Assembly: GCA_013331515.1 (NCBI GenBank)
Contig: DUGG01000036.1
Coordinates: forward strand, 1-8,595
Direction of reading: 5' to 3'
DNA: 8,595 bases
From: Candidatus Woesearchaeota archaeon
GTDB taxonomy: Archaea > Nanobdellota > Nanobdellia > Woesearchaeales > UBA10216
The notes below the pieces were generated by a model that did not search any database, was not told the origin of the DNA, and saw only the letters and a program-made list of their open reading frames with translations. Position 1 is the stretch's first letter. Each line of letters begins with the position of its first letter. Positions 1-6,002 of the stretch are shown here, piece after piece. Both the position numbers and the translations under genes were made by a program.

Positions 1-155
1 AATAGCAAAGGGCATATTGCACGCACAACTTTTTGTGCCCTTTGTTATATGTGCGACGGAGCTTACTATTGGCATGCGATTATTAAGCTCTGTCGCTATA
101 ATGAAGCTGGTGTGCGAACCCGCTGGTGAGAACACCATCGGAATGCACGCATTTA
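1..155 (+). repeat. Structured repeat element, copy 1 (hairpin modules A, B and C)
   Basis: Three consecutive hairpins are readable. Module A pairs 2-14 with 36-48 (13 bp, one G-T). Module B pairs 53-65 with 84-96 (13 bp, one G-T) around the loop CTATTGGCATGCGATTAT. Module C has an inner stem at 120-128/133-141 closed by an AGAA loop (one mismatch) and an outer stem at about 110-116/144-150, separated by unpaired AA on each side. B and C recur at 7044-7143, C at 7953-7998, and A and B in diverged form at 8366-8461. The left end may run beyond the window. No open reading frame explains it. It could be a structured non-coding RNA or a non-autonomous mobile element with hairpins; the sequence alone does not decide. 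Confidence 0.75.
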
Positions 156-168
156 AGCCTCAAACGGG

Positions 169-222
169 AAAATTATGCCACAGCAGAACTGTGGAGTATG
201 AAGCCAATTTGAGCAATCAAAA
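169..222 (+). repeat. Repeat module D, copy 1
   Basis: This segment aligns with 5532-5586 (same strand) and 7745-7800 (opposite strand). It has a perfect 6-bp hairpin CCACAG-CAGAA-CTGTGG (178-194), then the shared string GTATGAA and the shared ATTTGAGCAATCA. It ends about 12 nt before the TATA box of the FKBP gene. Function unknown. Confidence 0.65.
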
Positions 223-230
223 CAGGAAAC

Positions 231-240
231 TTTTTTAAAT
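231..240 (+). promoter_or_regulatory. TATA box of the FKBP gene
   Basis: The T-rich sequence TTTTTTAAAT is centred about 26 nt upstream of the ATG at 263. This is the archaeal TATA-to-start distance and predicts a leaderless transcript; there is no purine-rich ribosome binding site before the ATG. Confidence 0.65.
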
Positions 241-262
241 CTCCTCATTTTTTTCGCGCTCA

Positions 263-967
263 ATGGCAGATGTTGGTAAAAGCGTAATCAGGGAAAATGA
301 CTTTGTTGAACTGGACTACACTGGCAAGGTCGCTGAAAGCAGGGAGGTTTTTGACACCACAAGCGGGTTTATCGCCAGGGAGAACAAAATCTTTGATGAG
401 AATGCCAGCTACGGCCCTGTTATTGTGTGCATAGGGAAAAGGTACCTGATTCCTGGCCTTGACAAGCAGCTTGTTGGCAAGGAAACAGGAAGCAAGCAGG
501 CATTCAGGATTGCATCTGAGGAAGCGTTCGGGAAGAAGAACGCGAAGCTCATCCAGCTCGTTTCAACGGCAAAGTTCAGGCAGCAGCAGCTTGTGCCTTT
601 TCCCGGCATGCAGGTCAACATTGACGGGGTAGTCGGCACGGTGAAGGCAGTAACCGGCGGAAGGACGATTGTGGATTTCAACCATCCGCTTTCGGGAAGG
701 GAGCTTGAGTACGAAGTTACGGTTATCAGGATTGTCACTGACCTTGCCGAGAAAGTCAAGGCGGTTCTTAAGTTTATTGGCATACGGCCTGAAGCGGTGA
801 AGGTTTCGGTAACACCAGGTTCTGCCGTCCTCGAATTCCCGGAAAAGGTCCCGGAACAACTAAAGAAGGAAATTGAGGGCAAACTCAAGTCCACAATCTC
901 CGGGCTTGACTCTGTTTCTTTTTCCGAGAAGGAAAATTCAGGCTTGGGCAGCGCGCCAAAACAGTAG
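263..967 (+). CDS. FKBP-type peptidyl-prolyl cis-trans isomerase, long archaeal form
   Basis: This 234-residue protein is a cytosolic (no signal peptide) proline isomerase and folding chaperone. Residues about 10-90 form the FKBP core: the opening NDFVELDYTGKV, then VFDTT, then YLIPGLDKQLVGKETGSKQ, which carries the conserved GLD...L.G...G pattern. Residues about 95-155 match the insert-in-flap chaperone domain (FPGMQVNIDGVVGTV followed by VDFNHPLSG), and ELEYEVTVIRI closes the core. Residues about 160-225 form an extra C-terminal domain, as in the larger archaeal FKBPs of roughly 26 kDa. The ATG is chosen because a TATA box sits 26 nt upstream. It lies upstream of ftsZ on the same strand, 125 nt away, and ftsZ has its own promoter. 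Family assignment is firm; client proteins cannot be inferred. Confidence 0.93.
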   Translation: MADVGKSVIRENDFVELDYTGKVAESREVFDTTSGFIARENKIFDENASYGPVIVCIGKRYLIPGLDKQLVGKETGSKQAFRIASEEAFGKKNAKLIQLVSTAKFRQQQLVPFPGMQVNIDGVVGTVKAVTGGRTIVDFNHPLSGRELEYEVTVIRIVTDLAEKVKAVLKFIGIRPEAVKVSVTPGSAVLEFPEKVPEQLKKEIEGKLKSTISGLDSVSFSEKENSGLGSAPKQ

Positions 968-1035
968 CAGTGGCTGTTTTTTGTCACCACGACGGACAAT
1001 TCTTTTCACGCGTTCATTTTTGCTTAAAGGCAAAA

Positions 1036-1084
1036 TATAAATAGTAGTAAACGGGAATTGGATAATATTTTTTTCGTGGGAGGG
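1036..1084 (+). promoter_or_regulatory. ftsZ promoter (TATA box) and Shine-Dalgarno site
   Basis: TATAAATA at 1036-1043 would place the transcript start near 1066-1070, leaving a short leader of about 25 nt. GGGAGGG at 1078-1084 lies 8 nt before the ATG at 1093 and is one of the strongest ribosome binding sites in the window, so this gene is leadered while several neighbours look leaderless. Confidence 0.7.
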
Positions 1085-1092
1085 ACTTTTTA

Positions 1093-2187
1093 ATGGGAAG
1101 TGTCGTGCTTTCAACCAAGGATACGGTGCGCTCGCTGAGCAAGTCAAACGTTGCTGACGCTGAGCTTGAACAGCTTCTCGCAAAGCACCGCGCGACAATC
1201 AAGGTTGTTGGGTGCGGGGGGGCCGGAAACAACACTATTACGCGCATTTCAGAGGTTGGCGTTATTGGAGCAGAGACAATAGCCGTGAATACTGACGCGC
1301 AGGACCTTCTTTACACCACCTCTGACCGGAAGATTCTCATAGGCAAGGAGCTCACGCATGGCCTTGGGGCCGGCTCTGATCCGAGGATTGGCGAGGATGC
1401 CGCGAAGGAAACAGAGCATGACATCAAGGAAGCCCTGACCGGGGCGGACATGGTTTTTGTCACCTGCGGCCTTGGAGGCGGCACAGGCACCGGCTCTGCT
1501 CCGGTGGTTGCTGACGTTGCGAAGAAGATGGGCGCGTTGGTTGTTGGGGTGGTTACGCTGCCGTTTTCAATGGAAGGCAACAGGCGGTATGAGAATGCCA
1601 TTGGCGGCCTGGAGCGGCTTGAAGCAGTCACAGATACCCTGATTGTCATCCCGAATGATAAGCTCCTTGAACTGGCTCCGGACCTTCCCCTGCTTACAGC
1701 CTTCAAGGTAGCTGATGAGATATTGACAAACGCTGTCAAGGGCATTGCAGAGCTTGTGACCAAGCCCGGGCTTATCAACCTTGACTTCGCCGATATCAGA
1801 GCTGTCATGGGCGGAGGGGGCGTTGCCCTGATTGGCGTTGGCGAGAGCGACTCTGAAAACAGGGCTGTTGAGGCGGTTGAAAAAGCCATAAACAACCCTC
1901 TTCTTGACGTTGACACCTCCGGTGCCTCCGGCGCTCTGATTAACATTTCAGGAGGCCCTGACATGACCCTGGAAGAGGCAAGGAAGGTTGTTGAGACTGT
2001 GAGCCAGAAACTGGACCAGGGAGCGAAGGTCATCTGGGGTGCCCAGATTTATGAGGACCTTGCCCGAACTGTCAGGGCAATGCTGATAGTTACCGGAGTG
2101 AAATCCTCGCAAATTACCGGGGCGAAGAGGATTGTTGAAGCCAAGCAGGAGATGGAGCACGAATTGGGCATAGAATTCGTTGACTGA
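1093..2187 (+). CDS. ftsZ: Cell division GTPase FtsZ
   Basis: This 364-residue tubulin-family GTPase polymerises into the division ring at midcell. Residues 36-46 ([11 protein letters not shown]) form the first nucleotide loop. The tubulin signature [10 protein letters not shown] starts at residue 128. The T7 synergy loop NLDFADIR lies at about 229-236 and carries the aspartates needed for GTP hydrolysis across the interface. The C-terminal tubulin domain follows to about residue 345. There is an N-terminal extension of about 35 residues before the fold and a short acidic end (ELGIEFVD). The start is fixed by a strong Shine-Dalgarno at 1078-1084. In many euryarchaea ftsZ directly precedes secE-spt5-rpl11 on the same strand; here a sigma-factor gene on the opposite strand is wedged between them, and the two stop codons abut at 2187/2188. 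Confidence 0.97.
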   Translation: MGSVVLSTKDTVRSLSKSNVADAELEQLLAKHRATIKVVGCGGAGNNTITRISEVGVIGAETIAVNTDAQDLLYTTSDRKILIGKELTHGLGAGSDPRIGEDAAKETEHDIKEALTGADMVFVTCGLGGGTGTGSAPVVADVAKKMGALVVGVVTLPFSMEGNRRYENAIGGLERLEAVTDTLIVIPNDKLLELAPDLPLLTAFKVADEILTNAVKGIAELVTKPGLINLDFADIRAVMGGGGVALIGVGESDSENRAVEAVEKAINNPLLDVDTSGASGALINISGGPDMTLEEARKVVETVSQKLDQGAKVIWGAQIYEDLARTVRAMLIVTGVKSSQITGAKRIVEAKQEMEHELGIEFVD

Positions 2188-3411
2188 TCAAAGCTTCTTC
2201 ATGAATTCCGAATTATTGCGCAGCTGATTAAGCGCTTTTCTTTCAAGCTGCCTTACCCTTTCCCTTGTGACGCCTCTCTGTCGCCCAATCTTTTCCAGGC
2301 TCTGTACCTCGCCCGTTTCATTGAAGCCGAAGCGCTGTTTTATGACAAATGAAAGCCTTTCAGCCAGGGCGTCATCCAGCCCGGCAACAATCGTTTCCCC
2401 GTAAATTGTATCTATGGCCTGCTCTTCCGGTGTCGGCTGAGTATCAGGCACGATTTCATCCAGTTGCAATTGTTCCACCAGCTCTTGCATTTTTGTCAGA
2501 TATCTCTCCAACGAGAAAGAATCAGGAGCCATTATTGCTGAAAGGATTTCCTTATCTGTTCGTGTCATTTCTGCAATCTGTTCAAGCGTGGGTGCCATTC
2601 CTGTGCTTTGCTCAAGCTGCCCCTTGAGGAGGTTTATTCTTGATTTCAGATTAATGGCATGCGTAGGCAGCCGAATAGTCCTCTCAGCGTTTTCTATTGC
2701 TCGTCTGATTGCCTGCTTCACCCACGGCGTGGCGTAGGTTGTGAACCTGTACGGGGAAGTGCGATTCTCTTCCCCTTCTTTACGGTGGTCAGGGTTGTAT
2801 CCCTTCCATGCAGTGTAAAGCCCTATTACGCCCTCCTGCACCAGGTCCCCCATTTGAAGGTGAGTTAATCCGCCGGCAAATTTGCTGGCGCACCAGAAGG
2901 CAAGGCGGTAGTTTGCCTCAACTCCTTGCCTAAGCGCATCCTCCCAGCCCGGCTCCTGCGCATGTATCCTCCTGCCGATTGAAACTTCCTGCACAGGGGT
3001 CAGGAGGGGGATTGACAGAGTGTATGCGTAGAATACATCGAGATAGTTATTCTGCCTCCAATTCAACCCAGTCCTGCGAAGCGCCGCTTCCATTTCAGCA
3101 TCAGTCATATGCAACGCATCTGGCGTGTCGCTGCCTTCGTAATCAGCGGCCGCTGGCTCTGGAATCTGATGTCCCCGCCCTGCCGCATCTTTTTCCATGA
3201 GATATCTTATTACCGACTCGCCGGTCATCAGGGGCCTTGGCTTTGTTTCTGAGAAGCTCAGCTTTCCATTCCTGGCTGCCCGTATTATTTCGTCCTCTGG
3301 CAGGTTTGTTAATTCAAGAATGTCATAAATCGTGTAGCTTTTGTCTGCCATGATAACATCAAGACCTGCTTGTATCGACGGGTTTGCTGATGCAGGATGT
3401 TTAGCTGGCAT
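2188..3411 (-). CDS. Sigma-70 family RNA polymerase sigma factor with N-terminal HTH domain
   Basis: The 407-residue product would direct RNA polymerase to bacterial-type promoters. Residues about 25-75 resemble an excisionase/MerR-like helix-turn-helix (YTIYDILELTNLPEDEIIRA). Residues 134-151 match region 1.2. Residues 165-208 hold regions 2.1-2.2, with the core-binding motif DLVQEGVIGLYTAW. Residues 222-250 are regions 2.3-2.4 (FTTYATPWVKQAIRRAIENA, then RTIRLPTH), which melt and read the -10 element. Region 3 spans about 251-320. Region 4 spans about 345-400 with the -35 recognition helix VTRERVRQLERKAL. A roughly 10-residue insert (about 209-220) interrupts region 2 before FTTYAT. Region 1.1 is not evident. 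The first ATG is preferred because an archaeal TATA box lies 26 nt upstream; a second in-frame ATG is residue 21. Archaea normally initiate with TBP and TFB, so this gene is anomalous. Family assignment is very secure; activity with the archaeal polymerase is unknown. Confidence 0.95.
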   Translation of the reverse strand: MPAKHPASANPSIQAGLDVIMADKSYTIYDILELTNLPEDEIIRAARNGKLSFSETKPRPLMTGESVIRYLMEKDAAGRGHQIPEPAAADYEGSDTPDALHMTDAEMEAALRRTGLNWRQNNYLDVFYAYTLSIPLLTPVQEVSIGRRIHAQEPGWEDALRQGVEANYRLAFWCASKFAGGLTHLQMGDLVQEGVIGLYTAWKGYNPDHRKEGEENRTSPYRFTTYATPWVKQAIRRAIENAERTIRLPTHAINLKSRINLLKGQLEQSTGMAPTLEQIAEMTRTDKEILSAIMAPDSFSLERYLTKMQELVEQLQLDEIVPDTQPTPEEQAIDTIYGETIVAGLDDALAERLSFVIKQRFGFNETGEVQSLEKIGRQRGVTRERVRQLERKALNQLRNNSEFMKKL

Positions 3412-3431
3412 GCAAAAAGAGTATTTCCATT

Positions 3432-3444
3432 GTATATTAAAACA
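3432..3444 (-). promoter_or_regulatory. Archaeal TATA box of the sigma-factor gene
   Basis: On the minus strand TGTTTTAATATACA is centred near 3437, 26 nt before the ATG at 3411. This geometry predicts a leaderless mRNA made by the archaeal TBP/TFB machinery and supports the upstream Met as the start. Confidence 0.65.
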
Positions 3445-3448
3445 TTTC

Positions 3449-3460
3449 TGCCGGCCGGCA
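3449..3460. promoter_or_regulatory. 12-bp perfect palindrome in the sigma/secE divergent region
   Basis: TGCCGGCCGGCA reads the same on both strands. It lies just upstream of the sigma-gene TATA box and between it and the secE promoter. It could be an operator for a dimeric DNA-binding protein, possibly the HTH domain of the sigma factor itself, but no second exact copy was found in the window. Confidence 0.4.
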
Positions 3461-3524
3461 CAGCAAAAGGCCTAATGCCATGATGGAGCGATTATTGCCA
3501 GTCAGTCAATGTAAAACCGCAAGC

Positions 3525-3533
3525 TTTAAAAAA
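3525..3533 (+). promoter_or_regulatory. Probable TATA box of the secE-spt5 operon
   Basis: TTTAAAAAA at 3525-3533 predicts a start near 3555 and a leader of about 60 nt before the secE ATG at 3618. The leader shows no clear riboswitch fold. Of the core genes here, this operon has the longest predicted leader. Confidence 0.5.
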
Positions 3534-3617
3534 GACCGCTTACTCTTTCCCAGATATTGAATTTTAGGCTTTGTTTGAGTGAGGTTGAAAAAACAGCGTT
3601 AGTTAGGGGTTCAGGGC

Positions 3618-3794
3618 ATGATTATTGCAAAGCTAAGGACATTCGTTGGTGAGTGCAGGAGGGTTTTGACTGTCACCAAGAAGCCAACGAAGCAGGAGTT
3701 GACCAGCATCGTGAAGGTCTCAGCCGTTGGCATTGCACTTATAGGGCTTATCGGCTTTGTGCTGCACACGGCAAAAACAATGATGTTCCAGTGA
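3618..3794 (+). CDS. secE: Preprotein translocase subunit SecE (Sec61-gamma homologue)
   Basis: This 58-residue protein is the small clamp subunit of the SecYE translocation channel in the cytoplasmic membrane. An amphipathic N-terminal helix (about residues 1-30, including ECRRVLTVTKKPTKQEL) contains the conserved basic-plus-KP region of archaeal SecE. It is followed by one membrane helix (about 33-52, VSAVGIALIGLIGFVLH). Length and layout match the archaeal family, which has a single membrane span. The gene is immediately upstream of spt5 (19 nt gap) and likely co-transcribed, the usual archaeal order. The start is chosen because the next Met lies near the C terminus. Confidence 0.92.
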   Translation: MIIAKLRTFVGECRRVLTVTKKPTKQELTSIVKVSAVGIALIGLIGFVLHTAKTMMFQ

Positions 3795-3813
3795 ACAGGG
3801 TTGCGGTTTAAAG

Positions 3814-4431
3814 ATGACTGATGACGAAAAAGAGCAGGACATAAGCTTTGATGCAGAGGAGGACGTATTTGCCCCTCCGAAGAAAGAGGAAACGGCTCCG
3901 AAGGTTGAAAAAGCCAAGGAAGCCCCTGCTGTCGAGCATGAGGAAAGGATGCCGATATTTGCACTTCGCACGACTGCAAACAGGGAAGAGCAGGTGATGG
4001 ACTTCGTATCATCCAACGCCAAAAAGAGGGGATTGGCTGTTTACTCTCTCATCCATCCACATGGCATGAGAAGCTACATTTTTGTTGAAGCGAAGACAAG
4101 GCAGGACGCCGAGCAGGCATCGTTCCGTGTGCCTTACGCCCGTGGCCTCCTTGACAAGGAAATCGCATATGAAGAGATTGAGCACATGCTTGAGCCAAGC
4201 AAGAAGGTGGAGGTCAACATCCAAAAAGGCGATATTGTTGAAATAATAAGCGGGGCTGCTTTCAAGCACTCGCAAGCCAAGGTAACAAGGCTTGACAAGA
4301 CAAAGGAGGATGTTGTGGTTGAGCTCCTTGAATCGGCAGTTCCAATACCCATAACGCTTAAAATGGATGCAGTGAAGGTGATAAGGAGGGAATCGGATGA
4401 AGGCGACGCATCCCAGCACATCGATGAGTAG
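3814..4431 (+). CDS. spt5: Transcription elongation factor Spt5 (NusG family)
   Basis: The 205-residue protein binds the RNA polymerase clamp, with Spt4 as partner, and keeps the elongation complex closed and processive. Residues 47-130 form the NGN domain (PIFALRTTANREEQVMDFV, later MRSYIFVEA, where the YIFVE strand is typical). Residues about 136-190 are the KOW domain (QKGDIVEIISGAAFKHSQAK, later VPIPITLKMDAVKVI). A charged low-complexity extension of about 46 residues precedes the NGN domain; many archaeal Spt5 proteins start near the NGN. A short acidic tail ends the protein. It follows secE by 19 nt and is 36 nt before rpl11, which has its own TATA box. NGN and sigma region 2 bind the same clamp coiled coil in known systems, relevant because a sigma gene lies just upstream. 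Confidence 0.95.
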   Translation: MTDDEKEQDISFDAEEDVFAPPKKEETAPKVEKAKEAPAVEHEERMPIFALRTTANREEQVMDFVSSNAKKRGLAVYSLIHPHGMRSYIFVEAKTRQDAEQASFRVPYARGLLDKEIAYEEIEHMLEPSKKVEVNIQKGDIVEIISGAAFKHSQAKVTRLDKTKEDVVVELLESAVPIPITLKMDAVKVIRRESDEGDASQHIDE

Positions 4432-4435
4432 AAAC

Positions 4436-4444
4436 TTATATAAA
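4436..4444 (+). promoter_or_regulatory. TATA box of the rpl11-rps17e operon
   Basis: TTATATAAA is a near-consensus archaeal TATA box centred 28 nt upstream of the rpl11 ATG at 4468. It starts only a few bases after the spt5 stop and predicts a leaderless ribosomal-protein mRNA. Confidence 0.75.
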
Positions 4445-4467
4445 GAGCCTGTTTAGACCACATTCTG

Positions 4468-5241
4468 ATGCCATCGCAGACTGTAGAAGCGCTTGTTGAA
4501 GGAGGAAAGGCGTCAGCCGCGCCTCCGCTTGGGCCTGCACTTGGACCGCTAGGCATCAACATCGGCCAGGTAATAGCCGACATTAACAAGAAAACCGCGC
4601 TTTTTTCAGGCATGCAGGTTCCAATCAGGGTCACTGTTGATACCGCGACGAAGGCATTTGCCATTTCCATTGGCACCCCGCCGGCCAGCGCCCTGATAAA
4701 GAAGGAAGCAGGCATTGAGAAGGGTTCAGGCAACCCGCTTATGGACAAGGTTGCAGACATCAGGATTGAGCAGGTCATCAAGGTTGCAAAGATGAAGGAA
4801 GGCCAACTCTTGGGCAAGGGCCTGCAGTCAAGGATAAAAGAAATCATAGGGACGTGCAATTCCATGGGTATCCTTGTTGAGGGCAAGCCAGCTGCCGAAG
4901 TTATTGGCATGATTAACAAAGGGGCTTTTGCTGACGAGATATCAAAGGAAAAAACCGAGCTTACCGCAGAGGATCTCAAGGAGCTTGAGGCGGAAAGGAA
5001 GAAGCTCGCTGAGGAGATTGAGAAGAGGAAGGGCGAATTCCTTGCAAACGCCAAGGCAATCATTGAATCAATGGCAGGCAAGGCCCGCGGCGAGATTAAG
5101 GCAAAGCTTGTTGAGGCAGGCATCCCTGCCAAGATTATTGAAGAGCTCCTGCCAGCAGCCACGGCCGCTGCACCTGGAGAATCAGGGAAGGCAGGCGCGC
5201 AGCAGCAACCTGCTGCAACAAAGAAAGAAGAGAAGAAGTAA
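4468..5241 (+). CDS. rpl11: 50S ribosomal protein L11 with long C-terminal extension
   Basis: Residues 1-155 are a complete archaeal L11, which binds the GTPase-centre region of 23S rRNA at the stalk base. The N-terminal domain has the proline-rich APPLGPALGPLGINIGQVI, and the RNA-binding C-terminal domain ends near GILVEGKPAAEVIGMINKG. Archaeal L11 is usually about 160 residues; this one is 257. The extra 100 residues start with a charged helix likely to form a coiled coil (about 163-192, rich in KELEAERKKLAEEIEKRK). A second helical part follows (about 193-230), then an Ala/Gly/Gln linker and a basic-acidic end, TKKEEKK. The end resembles the flexible tails of stalk proteins L10/L12, which is inference only. 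The gene has its own TATA box and is followed after 11 nt by rps17e rather than the usual rpl1. Confidence 0.95.
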   Translation: MPSQTVEALVEGGKASAAPPLGPALGPLGINIGQVIADINKKTALFSGMQVPIRVTVDTATKAFAISIGTPPASALIKKEAGIEKGSGNPLMDKVADIRIEQVIKVAKMKEGQLLGKGLQSRIKEIIGTCNSMGILVEGKPAAEVIGMINKGAFADEISKEKTELTAEDLKELEAERKKLAEEIEKRKGEFLANAKAIIESMAGKARGEIKAKLVEAGIPAKIIEELLPAATAAAPGESGKAGAQQQPAATKKEEKK

Positions 5242-5252
5242 GGGCACACACA

Positions 5253-5453
5253 ATGGGAAGAATCAAGACACAACTCGTCAAGAGGACAACAGTGCACCTT
5301 CTCAACCTGCACGGCGGGCAGTTTGGAGAGGACTTTGCCGCCAACAAGGCGATGGTCAACAGATATGTTTCAGTTTTTTCTCACAAGCTTAGGAACAACG
5401 TAGCCGGTTACATAACCAGACTGGTCAGGATGAGGAAGGCAAAAGGGGTCTAG
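5253..5453 (+). CDS. rps17e: 30S ribosomal protein S17e
   Basis: This 66-residue protein belongs to the archaeal/eukaryotic S17e family of the small subunit. It opens with the family's MGRIKTQLVKRT, has a central DFAANKAMVNRYV segment and ends with the diagnostic SHKLRNNVAGYITRLVRM. The length matches archaeal S17e (about 60-70 residues). It sits 11 nt after rpl11 and is almost certainly co-transcribed with it. Finding S17e here confirms an archaeal host, as bacteria lack this family. Confidence 0.93.
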   Translation: MGRIKTQLVKRTTVHLLNLHGGQFGEDFAANKAMVNRYVSVFSHKLRNNVAGYITRLVRMRKAKGV

Positions 5454-5660
5454 ACCTGTAGGGTTTATTGCCCAGTTTTATAGCAAAAGTTCTCTTTATG
5501 TTCACGGCAATGCAGCTCTTGACGGCGGGATAAAAAATCCCAACCGCAGCAAAGATATGGGGTATGAAACCCATTTGAACAATGAAGCTGGTGAAGCGCA
5601 CCAACCGGATTGGTGCATTCATCCTGCCGGTTTGATTGCTTCTCAGCCAATTCTCACTTG
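5454..5660 (+). repeat. Repeat-derived intergenic region with several hairpins, including module D copy 2
   Basis: No convincing gene lies here. A hairpin GGGAT-(5 A)-ATCCC occupies 5527-5541. Segment 5532-5586 aligns with module D at 169-222 and with the minus strand of 7745-7800; shared strings are GGGGTATGAAACCCATTTGA and ACAAT. It is followed by AATGAAGCTGGTG (5581-5593), which also occurs in copy 1 at 101-112, and by a perfect hairpin GCACCAA-CCGGA-TTGGTGC (5598-5616). A short ATAGCAAAAG near 5482 resembles the start of module A but lacks its partner strand. The whole looks like a degenerate or rearranged copy of the repeat family. Confidence 0.5.
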
Positions 5661-5675
5661 GCACAAAATCAGGAG

Positions 5676-5700
5676 ATATTTATATTTTATAAATTTTATA
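5676..5700 (+). promoter_or_regulatory. AT-rich promoter of the small-ORF transcript
   Basis: An uninterrupted AT run (GATATTTATATTTTATAAAT and onward) contains several overlapping TATA-box matches. It lies 45-65 nt before the tiny ORF at 5743 and about 130 nt before the acidic mini-protein at 5826, and is the only promoter-like sequence between rps17e and those ORFs. Confidence 0.5.
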
Positions 5701-5742
5701 ACCACAAGTATCAAAAATATCCAGTTCAAACACCCCATCAGG

Positions 5743-5805
5743 ATGATTCATATTGATGGTATTTACGAAAAGGTTATAAGCAACCACATCCAATCAATGG
5801 GCTAA
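5743..5805 (+). CDS. Possible 20-residue leader ORF
   Basis: The peptide MIHIDGIYEKVISNHIQSMG is encoded between the AT-rich promoter and the ORF at 5826. It ends 20 nt before that start. No ribosome binding site is visible. It may be a leader peptide, a remnant, or chance. Confidence 0.22.
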   Translation: MIHIDGIYEKVISNHIQSMG

Positions 5806-5825
5806 AAAAGGGAGTTTTGTTTTTC

Positions 5826-5990
5826 ATGAAAGACCACAGGTTCTTACCGGTTGAAAAGCGCGAGCCCGTTGATGATTACGACGATTATGTTGAAGAGGGT
5901 TCTGATGAATCATCGCTTGATGATGTTGATGCTGATGAACTTCTCTTCGGCAAGAAGCAAAGCAGGGACACGTTGTACATAGCAAGCTGA
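5826..5990 (+). CDS. Small acidic hypothetical protein (54 aa)
   Basis: I do not recognise a family. The product opens with MKDHRFLPVEKREP and continues with a strongly acidic Asp/Glu/Ser stretch (about residues 16-40, including DDYDDYVEEGSDESSLDDVD). It ends with a mixed LLFGKKQSRDTLYIAS. There is no membrane segment or signal peptide, and most of the chain looks disordered. GGGAG at 5810-5814 lies 11 nt before the ATG and supports translation, and the frame is open throughout with ordinary codons. It follows an AT-rich promoter and ends 12 nt before the TATA box of the tRNA-Ala gene. It could be a nucleic-acid mimic or an accessory subunit tail; neither can be supported further. Confidence 0.5.
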   Translation: MKDHRFLPVEKREPVDDYDDYVEEGSDESSLDDVDADELLFGKKQSRDTLYIAS

Positions 5991-6002
5991 ATCTCACAAA
6001 AG

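Noticed and set aside
17..238. Plus-strand 73-codon ORF at the left edge
   Set aside because: It coincides with hairpin modules A to D and has no ribosome binding site; the repeat structure explains the sequence better.
1311..2033. 240-codon minus-strand open frame opposite ftsZ
   Set aside because: FtsZ is certain on the plus strand. The antisense product is low-complexity Ser/Thr/Pro/Arg with no promoter or ribosome binding site.
3488..3496. GCGATTATT, matching the conserved loop of repeat module B, upstream of secE
   Set aside because: Only nine bases match and there is no surrounding stem pairing; likely chance.
3555..3617. Riboswitch or attenuator in the secE leader
   Set aside because: No stable hairpin or known aptamer pattern could be found in the roughly 60-nt leader.
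4134..5312. Long minus-strand open frame (392 codons) opposite spt5, rpl11 and rps17e
   Set aside because: It is antisense to three well-identified genes, is Ser/Ala/Pro-rich with no recognisable domain, and is explained by the codon pattern of the plus-strand genes.
5557..5805. 82-codon ORF spanning module D copy 2 to 5805
   Set aside because: Its first half is repeat hairpins and the middle is the AT-rich promoter. Only the last 20 codons could be independently translated, and these are listed separately with low confidence.
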